Source: Roseiflexus sp. RS-1 (GTDB taxonomy: Bacteria; Chloroflexota; Chloroflexia; Chloroflexales; Roseiflexaceae). Taken from it: DNA of 64,000 nt. How positions within the stretch are numbered: position 1 is the stretch's first letter; the number at the start of each line of letters is the position of its first letter. This document shows positions 8,619 to 16,969 of the stretch, piece after piece. The stretch spans positions 4,339,501 to 4,403,500 of the forward strand of contig NC_009523.1 of assembly GCF_000016665.1 (NCBI RefSeq), read 5' to 3'. The notes beneath the pieces are model-generated. The model had not been told where the DNA came from. It was given only the letters and a program-made list of their open reading frames with translations, and made no database searches. Both the position numbers and the translations under genes were made by a program.

Positions 8619-9866
8619 TCACCCCTCGAAGCGGCGCATCAGCAGCGCAGAATTGTGACCGCCTAACCCGATCGAGTTTGACAGCGCCACACGCACATTG
8701 GCCGCACGCGCGACATTTGGCACATAGTCCAGATCGCAATCGGGGTCTGGCTCTTCGAGGTTAATCGTCGGCGGCAGGCGACCATCACGAATGACAAGCG
8801 CGCAGATCAGCGCCTCGACTGCGCCAGCCGCGCCCATCATGTGACCCAGCATCGATTTGGTGGAACTGACCGCCAGACGGTACGCATGATCTCCAAAAAC
8901 CGACTTGATCGCGCGGGTTTCGGCAAGATCGTTGAGTGGCGTCCCGGTGCCATGGGCATTGATATAATCGACGGCATCGGGCGGCAAGCCGGATTTGCGC
9001 AATGCCATCGCCATCGCGCGCGCCGCGCCCCGCCCCTGATCGTCGGCGGCGATCATATCGCCTGCATCACAACTGTTGCCATACCCGACAATCTCGGCGA
9101 TGATCGGCGCGCCGCGCGCCAGCGCATGTTCCAGGCTTTCCAGCACCAGTGCACCCGCGCCCTCCGATAGAATGAACCCGTCCCGACGGGCATCGAACGG
9201 CTTACAGGCGCGCTCAGGGTTGAGGTTATCCTCCGCCAGACCGCGCATATTCGAGAACGATGCCACAATCGTCGGATGGATTGGCGCCTCGCTGCCGCCT
9301 GCAATAACCACTGCCGCATCACCCCGGCGGATCAGTTCATACGCTTCACCAACGTTATGTCCACCGGTGGAGCATGCCGCAACGACCGCCATGTTCGGAC
9401 CCTGCGCGCCCAACTGGATCGCAATGTAGCCGCTTGCCGCATCCGGGATCATATTAGCGATCAACGTTGGAGACACGCGCCGGGGACCACGTTCGCGCAG
9501 CACATCATGATTGTCGAAGATCAGATCGAGACCGCCAGCGCCGCTGCCGAACACCACCCCTACCTGCTCCGGATCTTCGCGCGTCATATCGAGGCGCGCA
9601 TCGTGCACCGCTTCGAGCGCCGCATTGAGCGCATACCGCACATTCAGCGGCATGCGGCGCGCCTCACGCGGATCGACGGCAGGATCGAGGGAAAAACCCC
9701 GCACCTCGCCAGCGATCCGAATGGCAAAACCAGAAGCATCGAAGCGCGTAATCGGTCCTATCCCGCTACGCCCGGCAAGGAGCGCCTCCCACATCGAAGG
9801 AACCGACACGCCACAGGGGGTAACCGCCCCCAACCCTGTAATCACAACCCGCTGCGCAGTGCTCAT
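8619..9866 (-). CDS. fabF: Beta-ketoacyl-ACP synthase II
   Basis: Elongating condensing enzyme of type II fatty-acid synthesis, 415 residues. The start MSTAQRVVITGLGAVTPCG is typical. The active-site Cys is in VAACSTGGHNVGEAY, and the two catalytic His are in YINAHGTGTPLNDLAE and STKSMLGHMMGAAGAVE. It lies 86 bases after fabD on the same strand, so they probably form one transcript. No acpP or fabG is next to it. Confidence 0.95.
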   Translation of the reverse strand: MSTAQRVVITGLGAVTPCGVSVPSMWEALLAGRSGIGPITRFDASGFAIRIAGEVRGFSLDPAVDPREARRMPLNVRYALNAALEAVHDARLDMTREDPEQVGVVFGSGAGGLDLIFDNHDVLRERGPRRVSPTLIANMIPDAASGYIAIQLGAQGPNMAVVAACSTGGHNVGEAYELIRRGDAAVVIAGGSEAPIHPTIVASFSNMRGLAEDNLNPERACKPFDARRDGFILSEGAGALVLESLEHALARGAPIIAEIVGYGNSCDAGDMIAADDQGRGAARAMAMALRKSGLPPDAVDYINAHGTGTPLNDLAETRAIKSVFGDHAYRLAVSSTKSMLGHMMGAAGAVEALICALVIRDGRLPPTINLEEPDPDCDLDYVPNVARAANVRVALSNSIGLGGHNSALLMRRFEG

Positions 9867-9952
9867 GAGCCGCGCCTTTCTAACTGCCGGGTGGAGCAGC
9901 GACCGGCGGCAGACATTACCGCCTGGCGATCACTCCCCTTTCTGCAGCAGCA

Positions 9953-10945
9953 TCAAATGCCAGAACCTTCCTCTTCGCTCGTCGTCTGCGCTACCAGCCT
10001 GGCAACTTCGGTATCGGTAAGCGGCACTGGTCTGGCATGCGGCGTAATGCGCTTAATCAACCCCGACAGCACCTGACGCGGACCAACCTCAACGATTGTA
10101 TCGACTCCATGCGACACCATTTCCTGCACCGAGCGCGTCCACTGCACCGGGCGGGTCAACTGCTGCGATAATTCCTGCCGCAACTCTTCGACGGTCGTCA
10201 GCGCGCGACCGCTGATATTGGCGATGAGCGGCACTTCTGGGGGACGCAACTGGAACCGATCAAGCAGTTCGTTGAATCGCGCCGATGCGCTCTGCATCAA
10301 TGGCGAGTGCGCCGCAATGCTCACCTGCAACCGCTGAACCAGCTTCGCACCGCGCGCCTTCGCCAGTTCCATTGCGCGCTGCAACGCACGATGCTCGCCG
10401 GAAAGCACCGTTTGTCCAGGTGAATTCGCATTGGCGACCGAAACGACGCCCTCCGCCTGCGCTTCTTGAACGACCTCCTCAAGCGTCTTGTCGTCGAGAC
10501 CAACGACCGCAGCCATGCCGCCAGGGCGTTGCTCCCCGCTCTCCTTCATCAATCGCCCGCGTTCACGCACCAGTTTGAGCGCATCCTCGAAATCGAGCAC
10601 GCCAGCTGCGACCAGTGCGGTAAACTCACCCAGGCTGTGACCGGCGACGAGCGAGGGCGCCCCCAGATAACCGAAGGGTCCGAAACGCTCCTTCAGCGCT
10701 TCCAGGCACGCAATGCTGACCGTAAGAATCGCCGGTTGGGCGTTGACGGTATCGTCGAGTTCCTCCTGAGGACCTTCGAAGCAGAGTTTCGAGAGTTCGA
10801 AGCCCAGCACCTGATCAGCCTGCTCGAAAATACGACGTGCAGCGGGCGATGCTTCGTACAACTCTTTGCCCATGCCTACATACTGCGAACCCTGCCCTGG
10901 AAAAACCAGCGCGATTCGCTTTTTCATGTCATCAAAGGTATTCAA
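9953..10945 (-). CDS. fabD: Malonyl-CoA:ACP transacylase
   Basis: Loads malonyl groups onto acyl carrier protein for fatty-acid synthesis. It contains the FPGQGSQYVGMGKEL start signature, the nucleophile motif GHSLGEFTALVAAG, and the catalytic His region in SIAAHSPLMQ. The C-terminus EVGPRQVLSGLIKRI is typical. I place the start at TTG 10945, which has AGGAGG 5 bases upstream; ATG 10927 is the fallback. About 330 residues. Upstream of fabF on the same strand. Confidence 0.93.
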   Translation of the reverse strand: MNTFDDMKKRIALVFPGQGSQYVGMGKELYEASPAARRIFEQADQVLGFELSKLCFEGPQEELDDTVNAQPAILTVSIACLEALKERFGPFGYLGAPSLVAGHSLGEFTALVAAGVLDFEDALKLVRERGRLMKESGEQRPGGMAAVVGLDDKTLEEVVQEAQAEGVVSVANANSPGQTVLSGEHRALQRAMELAKARGAKLVQRLQVSIAAHSPLMQSASARFNELLDRFQLRPPEVPLIANISGRALTTVEELRQELSQQLTRPVQWTRSVQEMVSHGVDTIVEVGPRQVLSGLIKRITPHARPVPLTDTEVARLVAQTTSEEEGSGI

Positions 10946-11142
10946 GTGATCCTCCTGACGAAGAGTGAGTGCTCGCGTACCGATCGCTGTACAATGCTTC
11001 GCAACGATGCGACGGGTCCTGCCAAAAACGTGACGGTCTCTTCTCCGTGACCGCACAAAAACGACTCAGGAGTATAGCAATGAGTGCCGCGGTTGTCAAA
11101 CGTTTGCGCATTTCTTCACAATCATGCGGACGTGGATCTATC

Positions 11143-11151
11143 TGGTATAAT
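11143..11151 (+). promoter_or_regulatory. Extended -10 promoter for the cyclic-di-AMP receptor operon
   Basis: TGGTATAAT forms an extended -10 box with no good -35. It lies about 36 bases before the downstream ATG. The same TGGTATAATGCAC string occurs near 27226. Confidence 0.6.
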
Positions 11152-11186
11152 GCACGTTACACTGGTACCCGGCATAAGGAGCGCCC

Positions 11187-11429
11187 ATGAAGTTGCTGAT
11201 CTTCGTTACCGATGATAGTGTCGCTGATGCGACAGTCGATGCGCTGGTCGAGCAAGGGTTTCGCGTGACCCGGCTGGCATCGACCGGCGGTTTTCTCCGC
11301 AAAGGGAGAACGACACTGCTGGTAGGCGTGGAAGACGCCGCTGTCGATCACGCACTGAATCTGGTACGCGGCACAGCGCCTGGTACGCTCTCCATCACGC
11401 TGGATCTCGAACGCTACGAGCGCCTGTGA
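11187..11429 (+). CDS. Cyclic-di-AMP receptor (DarA/PII-like)
   Basis: 80-residue PII-like protein of the DUF970/DarA family, which binds cyclic di-AMP. The diagnostic stretch FRVTRLASTGGFLRKGRTTL, then LVGVED, is intact. It is shorter than the usual 109 residues, as in other phyla where the long loop is reduced. An AAGGAG ribosome site precedes the ATG. The stop overlaps the GTG start of the next glycosyltransferase (GTGA), so the two are translationally coupled, which hints at a cell-envelope link. Confidence 0.8.
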   Translation: MKLLIFVTDDSVADATVDALVEQGFRVTRLASTGGFLRKGRTTLLVGVEDAAVDHALNLVRGTAPGTLSITLDLERYERL

Positions 11430-12598
11430 ATATTCTCTACGTCGCCAGCGGCATTCCAGTCCCCGGTACGCTCGGCGGCTCGGTCCATACCCTCGAAGTT
11501 GCGCGCGGGCTGGCACAGCGCGGGCACACGGTCGATGTGGTTGCCTGCACTCGCCCTGACGTGTTCGATGTTGCCGCGCTGTTGCGCCCGATCTCGTCGC
11601 GCTATGATCGGTTTCGTTTGCACCACATCGATGTGCCCAAAACACTGGCGTTGCTCTCCGCACCCGTGATCATGCGCCTGGCGCGCGCCCTGAAACCGGA
11701 CATCATTATCGAACGGTACTACAATTTCGCCGGCGCCGGTATTCTGGCAGCCCGTCGCCTCGGCGTACCGTCGATCCTCGAAGTCAATGCGTTGATTGTT
11801 GATCCGCCGGTTGTGTTGAAACGGCGTCTCGACGATCTGCTTGGCGGACCGATGCGGCGCTGGGCGGTTGCACAGTGCCGTATGGCAGACCGGATCGTCA
11901 CACCGCTGCACACCACTGTGCCGCCTGACATTCCGCGTTCCCGCATCGTTGAATTGCCCTGGGGCGCCGATGTGGAACGCTTCTGCATTGATCGTTCGCA
12001 GGAAGGCACGACACCTGCCCTGCCAACCGTCGTTTTCCTCGGTTCGTTCCGCGCCTGGCATGGCGTGCTCGATGCGGTGCGCGCAGGAGGTCTCCTGATC
12101 GAACAGGGGCGCGTCTGCCATTTCCTCCTGATTGGCGATGGTCCGCAGCACGCTGCCGCAGTGCGCCTGGCGGCGCGCTGGCAGGGACATTTCACGTTCA
12201 CCGGCGCCGTTCCCTACGACGATGTGCCATCACTCCTGGCGCGGGCATCGATCGCGGTCGCACCGTTCGACACCGCAGCCCATCCGGCGCTGCGCGCTGC
12301 CGGATTTTTCTGGTCGCCGTTGAAGGTCTTCGAGTATATGGCGGCGGCGCTGCCGGTCGTGACCATCGACATCCCGCCGCTCAATCAGATCGTGCGTCAC
12401 GGAAGCGAAGGGTTGCTCTACCCCGAAGGCGACGTTGATGCACTGGCAGGGGCAATCGCATATCTGATCGACCATCCCGACGAAGCGCGCGCTATGGGAG
12501 AGCGCGGGCGGGCGCGCGTCACAGCGCATTTTTCATGGTCGCGGCACTGCGAGGCGCTGGAATGGGTGATGGAGGAGACGTTGAAGGTTGAAGGTTGA
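11426..12598 (+). CDS. Glycosyltransferase, GT4-like
   Basis: Retaining GT-B glycosyltransferase, 390 residues. The N-terminal acceptor domain starts MNILYVASGIPVPGTLGGSV. The C-terminal nucleotide-sugar domain begins near PTVVFLGSFRAWHGV and carries VFEYMAAALPVVTIDIPPLN with GLLYPEGDVDAL. Substrate unknown. It starts at GTG overlapping the cyclic-di-AMP receptor stop. The last codons (LKVEG, stop) lie inside a GTTGAAG repeat array, so the C-terminus has been redefined by the repeat. Confidence 0.88.
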   Translation: MNILYVASGIPVPGTLGGSVHTLEVARGLAQRGHTVDVVACTRPDVFDVAALLRPISSRYDRFRLHHIDVPKTLALLSAPVIMRLARALKPDIIIERYYNFAGAGILAARRLGVPSILEVNALIVDPPVVLKRRLDDLLGGPMRRWAVAQCRMADRIVTPLHTTVPPDIPRSRIVELPWGADVERFCIDRSQEGTTPALPTVVFLGSFRAWHGVLDAVRAGGLLIEQGRVCHFLLIGDGPQHAAAVRLAARWQGHFTFTGAVPYDDVPSLLARASIAVAPFDTAAHPALRAAGFFWSPLKVFEYMAAALPVVTIDIPPLNQIVRHGSEGLLYPEGDVDALAGAIAYLIDHPDEARAMGERGRARVTAHFSWSRHCEALEWVMEETLKVEG

Positions 12599-12694
12599 AG
12601 GTTGCACGTTGCAGGTTGAAGGTTGGAAGGTTGCACGTTGCAGGTTGTTCTTGGTTCTCGGTTCCTGGTTCTCGGTTCCTGGTTCTTGGTTCTT
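12583..12694. repeat. Tandem GTTGAAG / GGTTCTC-type heptamer array
   Basis: A 7-base periodicity: GGTTGAA and GGTTGCA units, then GGTTCTC, GGTTCCT and GGTTCTT units. It begins within the last codons of the preceding glycosyltransferase. Related arrays lie at 13035-13197, 57779-57938 and 58196-58250. Confidence 0.85.
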
Positions 12695-12774
12695 AGAGCC
12701 TATCCGAATAACCCGGCGGCACGCACGGCGATCACGCCACAGGCGAAAAGGTTACAGTTTTTCGGATAGGCTCT
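12695..12774. mobile_element. 80-bp MITE-like element, copy 1
   Basis: Ends AGAGCCTATCCGAA and TTCGGATAGGCTCT are perfect 14-bp inverted repeats. It is two substitutions away from the copy at 12955-13034 and sits within the heptamer arrays. It probably derives from the ends of an IS element. Confidence 0.75.
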
Positions 12775-12954
12775 CAGCACACCGGGTCGCATGACTGTTT
12801 CGAGTGTCGGAACGACGAACCTTGTGCGACAGGGTGTTTCCGCTCGCCGCCTGGCGACTGAAGTCGCGGCTGGCAGGCGGGAAGCCCGCCTGCGCGGGCT
12901 TGAAGGAGCGCATCCCGCTCGCCCGTAGACCAGCCCGTCGGACTTCCACGTCTT

Positions 12955-13034
12955 AGCGCCTATCCGAATAACCCGGCGGCACGCACGGCGATCACGCCGC
13001 AGGCGAAAAGGTTACAGTTTTTCGGATAGGCTCT
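12955..13034. mobile_element. 80-bp MITE-like element, copy 2
   Basis: Same orientation and length as copy 1, with AGCGCCTATCCGAA at the left end. Between the copies (12775-12954) lies DNA rich in GCCCGCCTGCGCGGGC palindromes, with no gene. Two copies flanking 180 bases could reflect a composite insertion. Confidence 0.75.
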
Positions 13035-13197
13035 TAGTTCTTGGTTCTTAGTTCCTGGCTCTCGGTTCTCGGTTCCTGGTTCTCAGTTCCTGGTTCTTGG
13101 TTCTCGGTTCTCGGTTCCTGGCTCTCGGTTCCTGGTTCCTGGTTCCTGGCTCTCGGTTCTTAGTTCCTGGTTCTCGGTTCCTGGTTCTCGGTTCTCA
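13035..13197. repeat. GGTTCTC/GGTTCCT heptamer array
   Basis: About 23 consecutive 7-base units (GGTTCTC, GGTTCCT, GGCTCTC, GGTTCTT and variants). The array runs directly into the ATG of the next gene, so there is no normal ribosome site between them. Confidence 0.88.
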
Positions 13198-14481
13198 ATG
13201 AACATCCTGCTCCCAACAGACGTTTTCCCCCCGCGTTGCGGCGGCGCTGGCTGGAGCGCGCATGCGCTGGCGCTGGCGTTGATTGCACGCGGTCATACGG
13301 TCACCGCGATTGTGCCGCGTGAGGGACAGGAGGGGATACGCACCGGTGACATCCTCGGCGTGCCGACGGTGTTTGCCGGTTATCGTGCGCCGCGCATCCC
13401 GTTCGTGCGCAACTACGCACGCAACGAGCGCTTGTGGCCCCATCTGGCGCAGGTGATTATCGAGACCAGCACATCGCCCCCCTTTCATCATCCGGCAACA
13501 ATCATCCATGCCCAGCACGTCCAGGTGGCGCCATCCGCCGTCATTGCCGGGCGACGCATTGGCGCGCCGGTTGTCATTAGCGTGCGCGATCACTGGCCCT
13601 GGGACTACTTTGCGACCGGATTGCACGGCGACCGCATTCCCTACCCACGTCAAACGTGGGCATCGCTTGCCACCGATCTGCCAGCGCGGTTGGGTCCGCT
13701 GCCCGGCGCGGTTGCGTTGCCCGCCATTCCATACATGCTGGCGCATCTTGCACATCGCCGCGCCGCGCTGCGCCAGGCGGACGCCGTGATCGCCGGCAGT
13801 CGCTACATTGCCGGACGCCTGGCGAACCTGGTGACGTCAGAACGACTGCACATCATTCCAAACATTGTCGATCTGGCGATGATCGACGCTCAAATCGCCG
13901 CGCCGTCGGACCTGATTCCGCCTGATGAGCGATTTGTCCTCTATGTCGGCAAACTCGAACGCAACAAAGGGGCGCATCTGCTGGGCGAGATCGTGCAACA
14001 GGCAGGCGCTGCGCTCCACCGTCACACCCTCGTGATCGCTGGCAGCGGACCGTTGCGCGCCGATCTCGAAGTAGCGATGCGCGTGAGCCGGGTGCGCGCC
14101 CGGTTTCTCGACTGGATCGACCACAACGACGTGCTGCGATTAATGGCGCGATGCGATCTGCTCCTCTTTCCTTCGGCATGGGGGGAGCCGCTGAGTCGCG
14201 TCCTGCTGGAAGCATGCGCCTGTGGCGCACCCATCCTGGCAATGCCCACCGGCGGCACGCCGGACATTATCGTCGACGGCGAAAGCGGCGCGCTGGCGGC
14301 AACAGTGTCCAACTTTGCGCGTCGCCTGGCGGAACTGCTCGAACGACCCGCCGAGCGGCGCGCGCTTGGCGCCGGAGCGCGTCGTCGGGCGGAACAACGT
14401 TTTGCGCCTGATGTGGTCGCCGGGCAGGTGGAGCGTCTGTATCAATCGCTGAGAGAATCGGCGCGACGTGCAGCCCCATAA
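13198..14481 (+). CDS. Glycosyltransferase, GT4-like
   Basis: 427-residue GT-B enzyme. N-terminal domain MNILLPTDVFPPRCGGAGWS; C-terminal donor domain from FVLYVGKLERNKGAHLLGEI, with the EX7E motif in GEPLSRVLLEACACGAPILA and TGGTPDIIVDGESG. Substrate unknown, probably a surface or exported glycan. The ATG abuts a long heptamer array and no Shine-Dalgarno is visible. Either the array supplies the leader or translation starts leaderless or further in. Confidence 0.88.
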   Translation: MNILLPTDVFPPRCGGAGWSAHALALALIARGHTVTAIVPREGQEGIRTGDILGVPTVFAGYRAPRIPFVRNYARNERLWPHLAQVIIETSTSPPFHHPATIIHAQHVQVAPSAVIAGRRIGAPVVISVRDHWPWDYFATGLHGDRIPYPRQTWASLATDLPARLGPLPGAVALPAIPYMLAHLAHRRAALRQADAVIAGSRYIAGRLANLVTSERLHIIPNIVDLAMIDAQIAAPSDLIPPDERFVLYVGKLERNKGAHLLGEIVQQAGAALHRHTLVIAGSGPLRADLEVAMRVSRVRARFLDWIDHNDVLRLMARCDLLLFPSAWGEPLSRVLLEACACGAPILAMPTGGTPDIIVDGESGALAATVSNFARRLAELLERPAERRALGAGARRRAEQRFAPDVVAGQVERLYQSLRESARRAAP

Positions 14482-14815
14482 CTGCTGTTGCAAACGACAT
14501 GAGGGGTACTACCACCTTGTGATACTAATGTCTCATATACCTTTTCCCATTCCCCGGTTAGCATGGAAGATGTGCTGTGCTCCACGATGAGTGCGTTCTT
14601 AACCACGCAGTCCTGTTGACCGGGTTCACGCGGCGGATGCCGGGCAATGAAAAGGAAGAGCGATATGCCCTCCGGGACACGCAGGCCGGCGGCGGTGCAA
14701 TACCGTCGCGCACTCAGGACGTTGCACCGGAAGGCGTGGCAATCTTCCATGTGTGCATCCGCATACACGAAACAATTGCACCTGCGTGGATCTGGCCATC
14801 GAGAGGAGGGAGAAG
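14482..14815. other. Intergenic stretch without a recognisable feature
   Basis: Between the second glycosyltransferase and the STAS protein. Only short, unsupported frames; no promoter, terminator or riboswitch core that I recognise. Confidence 0.5.
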
Positions 14816-16084
14816 GTGATACGCTCTTCGCTGACCGGCAAAGTGACGCTTGCGGCGATGATCATCGTGGCGCTGATCATCGGCGCGGTTGCAGGAACGT
14901 CGTGGGTCGTCAACGGGATCCGCCACTCCATCGAGCACCTCGCCGATCATACGATCAAGCGCATGACACACGCCGATGCAGCCAGCAACTACCTGTCGCG
15001 CGCATTCGCCGAAGCGTATGCCGCTGGCGCCTCTGGTTCCCGCGCCAAAATAGCCGTTGCTCGCTTGTATCTTGCTGCTGCTCGTAATGAATTGAGTCGC
15101 CTGTCAGATCCTGAGACCCACGATATTGCAGACGAGATCCTTGTTGAGCAGGAGATTATTGTACAACACTATATACGTCTGGCGTATGAAGCGGAAACGA
15201 CGCTCCTTTCTCTGGAAAACGCTATCATCGAGAACGATCAGGAAGCGATCTCCGGATACAATGCAGCCATGATCGCACTGGTAATCCAGAGCGGACAACT
15301 GGCTGACGCCATGTCTTCTCTTGGACTGAAAGAATTCCGTGAGACCGAAGAGATGTTGCGTTCTGAGATAAGAACAGCACATCTGGTGTTGAGCAGCGCC
15401 AGCGTCGTATTGGTGCTCACCGCAGTCATGGCGCTCTTCCTGCTGCGCCGGCATATCGTTCACCCGATCGAACAACTGGCAGAGGCAGCGCATACGATGA
15501 GCGAACGGCGCAGTGTGGCGCCGCTGCGGATCACGAGCCGCGACGAAATCGGGCGCCTGCAACGCGCGTTCAACGAGATGACTGAGGCGCTGGCTCAGCA
15601 GACCAGGCGCCTGGAGGAGCAGATCACCATTTCTGAAGCCGCACGCGCCGAGGCTGAAACTGCACGGATGCACCTCCAGGAGCAACTTGCCACCATCGAA
15701 GAGCAGCGCGAAGTCATTCGCTCAATGAGCGTTCCGCTGTTGCCGCTCACCCACACATCGGCGGTTGTGCCATTGATCGGCGCCATTGACAGCGCACGGC
15801 TTGCTATTCTGAGCAACCGGGTCTTGCAATCGGTCGCCGACAGGCGGTTTCGATACATTCTGTTCGATATCACCGGCGTGCCGCTTGTAGATGAGGAGGT
15901 TGCGCGGGGGTTGCTCAGCATCGTTCGCGCGCTCCGACTGCTTGGCGCCGAAGCAGTATTGGTCGGCATTCGCCCTGAAGTCGCTCAGGCACTCGCACCG
16001 CATGGCAATGCGCTCGCTGAGGTAACCACGTACAGCACGCTCGAACAGGGGATGATGAAGGTGCTCAACGGACACGCCAGGTAA
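14816..16084 (+). CDS. Membrane-anchored HAMP-STAS signalling protein
   Basis: 422 residues from GTG 14816 (GGAGGGAGAAG upstream). TM1 at about 9-31 (TLAAMIIVALIIGAVAGTSW), an extracytoplasmic helical sensor region to about 190, TM2 (VVLVLTAVMALFLL), a HAMP domain (HPIEQLAEAAHTMSE to SRDEIGRLQRAFNEM), a coiled coil, and a C-terminal STAS domain (VVPLIGAIDSARL to YILFDITGVPLVDEEVARGL). The STAS part resembles RsbR stressosome proteins (DITGV). The position often bearing a phosphorylatable Thr (VDTxVA) is Glu here (VDEEVA). Related proteins at 18958 and 58240. Probably an input to partner switching; the partners are not in view. Confidence 0.85.
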   Translation: MIRSSLTGKVTLAAMIIVALIIGAVAGTSWVVNGIRHSIEHLADHTIKRMTHADAASNYLSRAFAEAYAAGASGSRAKIAVARLYLAAARNELSRLSDPETHDIADEILVEQEIIVQHYIRLAYEAETTLLSLENAIIENDQEAISGYNAAMIALVIQSGQLADAMSSLGLKEFRETEEMLRSEIRTAHLVLSSASVVLVLTAVMALFLLRRHIVHPIEQLAEAAHTMSERRSVAPLRITSRDEIGRLQRAFNEMTEALAQQTRRLEEQITISEAARAEAETARMHLQEQLATIEEQREVIRSMSVPLLPLTHTSAVVPLIGAIDSARLAILSNRVLQSVADRRFRYILFDITGVPLVDEEVARGLLSIVRALRLLGAEAVLVGIRPEVAQALAPHGNALAEVTTYSTLEQGMMKVLNGHAR

Positions 16085-16152
16085 CCTGATGCCTGCCATC
16101 TGCGCCTGCGCCAGGCGATGCGCCACATCAGCATCCGCCACCCGACACCGTA

Positions 16153-16554
16153 TCACTTGAGATACATCGAAATCCCCGGAACCTGCTTGAGGCGCTCGAA
16201 GTCCATTTCCCACAAACTCACAAAGCGCGCAAAATCAACCTGGCGATAATCACCAGCGTACCAGGCTTCGAGAAAGAAATTGTTCTGCGCGTCGGCGTAA
16301 TAGCGGGAAATCGTGGCAGTGCGGTTCGCCTGGTTAATGAACTCGAGGAACCCGATGCGATCAAGCGCAGCGATTTCTTCACAACTGTAGATCGAGGTGA
16401 ACAATACCCCCTCAGTAAACGCCTGCACTGCAATGTTGGGTTTGGTCGAATGGCGTGCCAGCACCATCTTGCCATCGGTGCTGACCTCGTACCCCAGGAA
16501 CTGGAGATGATGACCGATCTGTGCCCGCGTTTGATCAAGGTTCGCTGATTGCAT
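16153..16554 (-). CDS. YbjN-like (type III chaperone fold) protein
   Basis: 133 residues from ATG 16554, with a strong GGGGAGG ribosome site. The pattern of an alpha/beta domain with FLEFINQANRTATISRYYAD followed by FFLEAWYAGDYRQVDFARF resembles the YbjN/T3SC-like fold found in many bacterial orphan proteins. No catalytic motif. Function unknown; family assignment is by eye. Confidence 0.7.
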   Translation of the reverse strand: MQSANLDQTRAQIGHHLQFLGYEVSTDGKMVLARHSTKPNIAVQAFTEGVLFTSIYSCEEIAALDRIGFLEFINQANRTATISRYYADAQNNFFLEAWYAGDYRQVDFARFVSLWEMDFERLKQVPGISMYLK

Positions 16555-16969
16555 GAGCCACCTCCCCGGATGATGACTCCTGGTTACAAGACGGATCAAC
16601 TCCCGCCGGATACCTGCCAGAAGAGGGCGGCTCAGATCACCGAACGGCGTGCAGGCAATTGCAGACATCACGACATCTTCGCGTGAGACTGACGGAGAAA
16701 GCGCCAATCGAAAGCGAACCTGGCTGACCTCTTGACTGGAGTATATCTTCAGGCATCAGGTCTGTCAATGGAATTGTTTGCCTGTTCTGTCACACTGTCG
16801 TTTGCCTGCAACGGGGAGGGGTTGTTCCGATAAGCCCCCGCATTCCATCTCCCGTTGCGGGCATCAGAACTCCGAACTCCCCTTCTTCCCGGCAGGAGCA
16901 GTTCACGCTGAGCGGAGCCGAAGCAGGGGCAGGCGGGACATGGGCAAGAGCACGTTTGCACACTCTTCC
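16555..16969. other. Intergenic stretch without a recognisable gene
   Basis: Upstream of the YbjN-like gene and downstream of the FAD oxidoreductase. Around 16838-16900 a CCCGTTGCGGGCATCAGAAC string resembles parts of the 22-kb and 33-kb repeat family. Nothing else stands out. Confidence 0.45.

Noticed and set aside
12583-13197. CRISPR array
   Set aside because: Units are 7 bases with no spacers, and no cas genes are present. The two 80-bp repeats are MITE-like.
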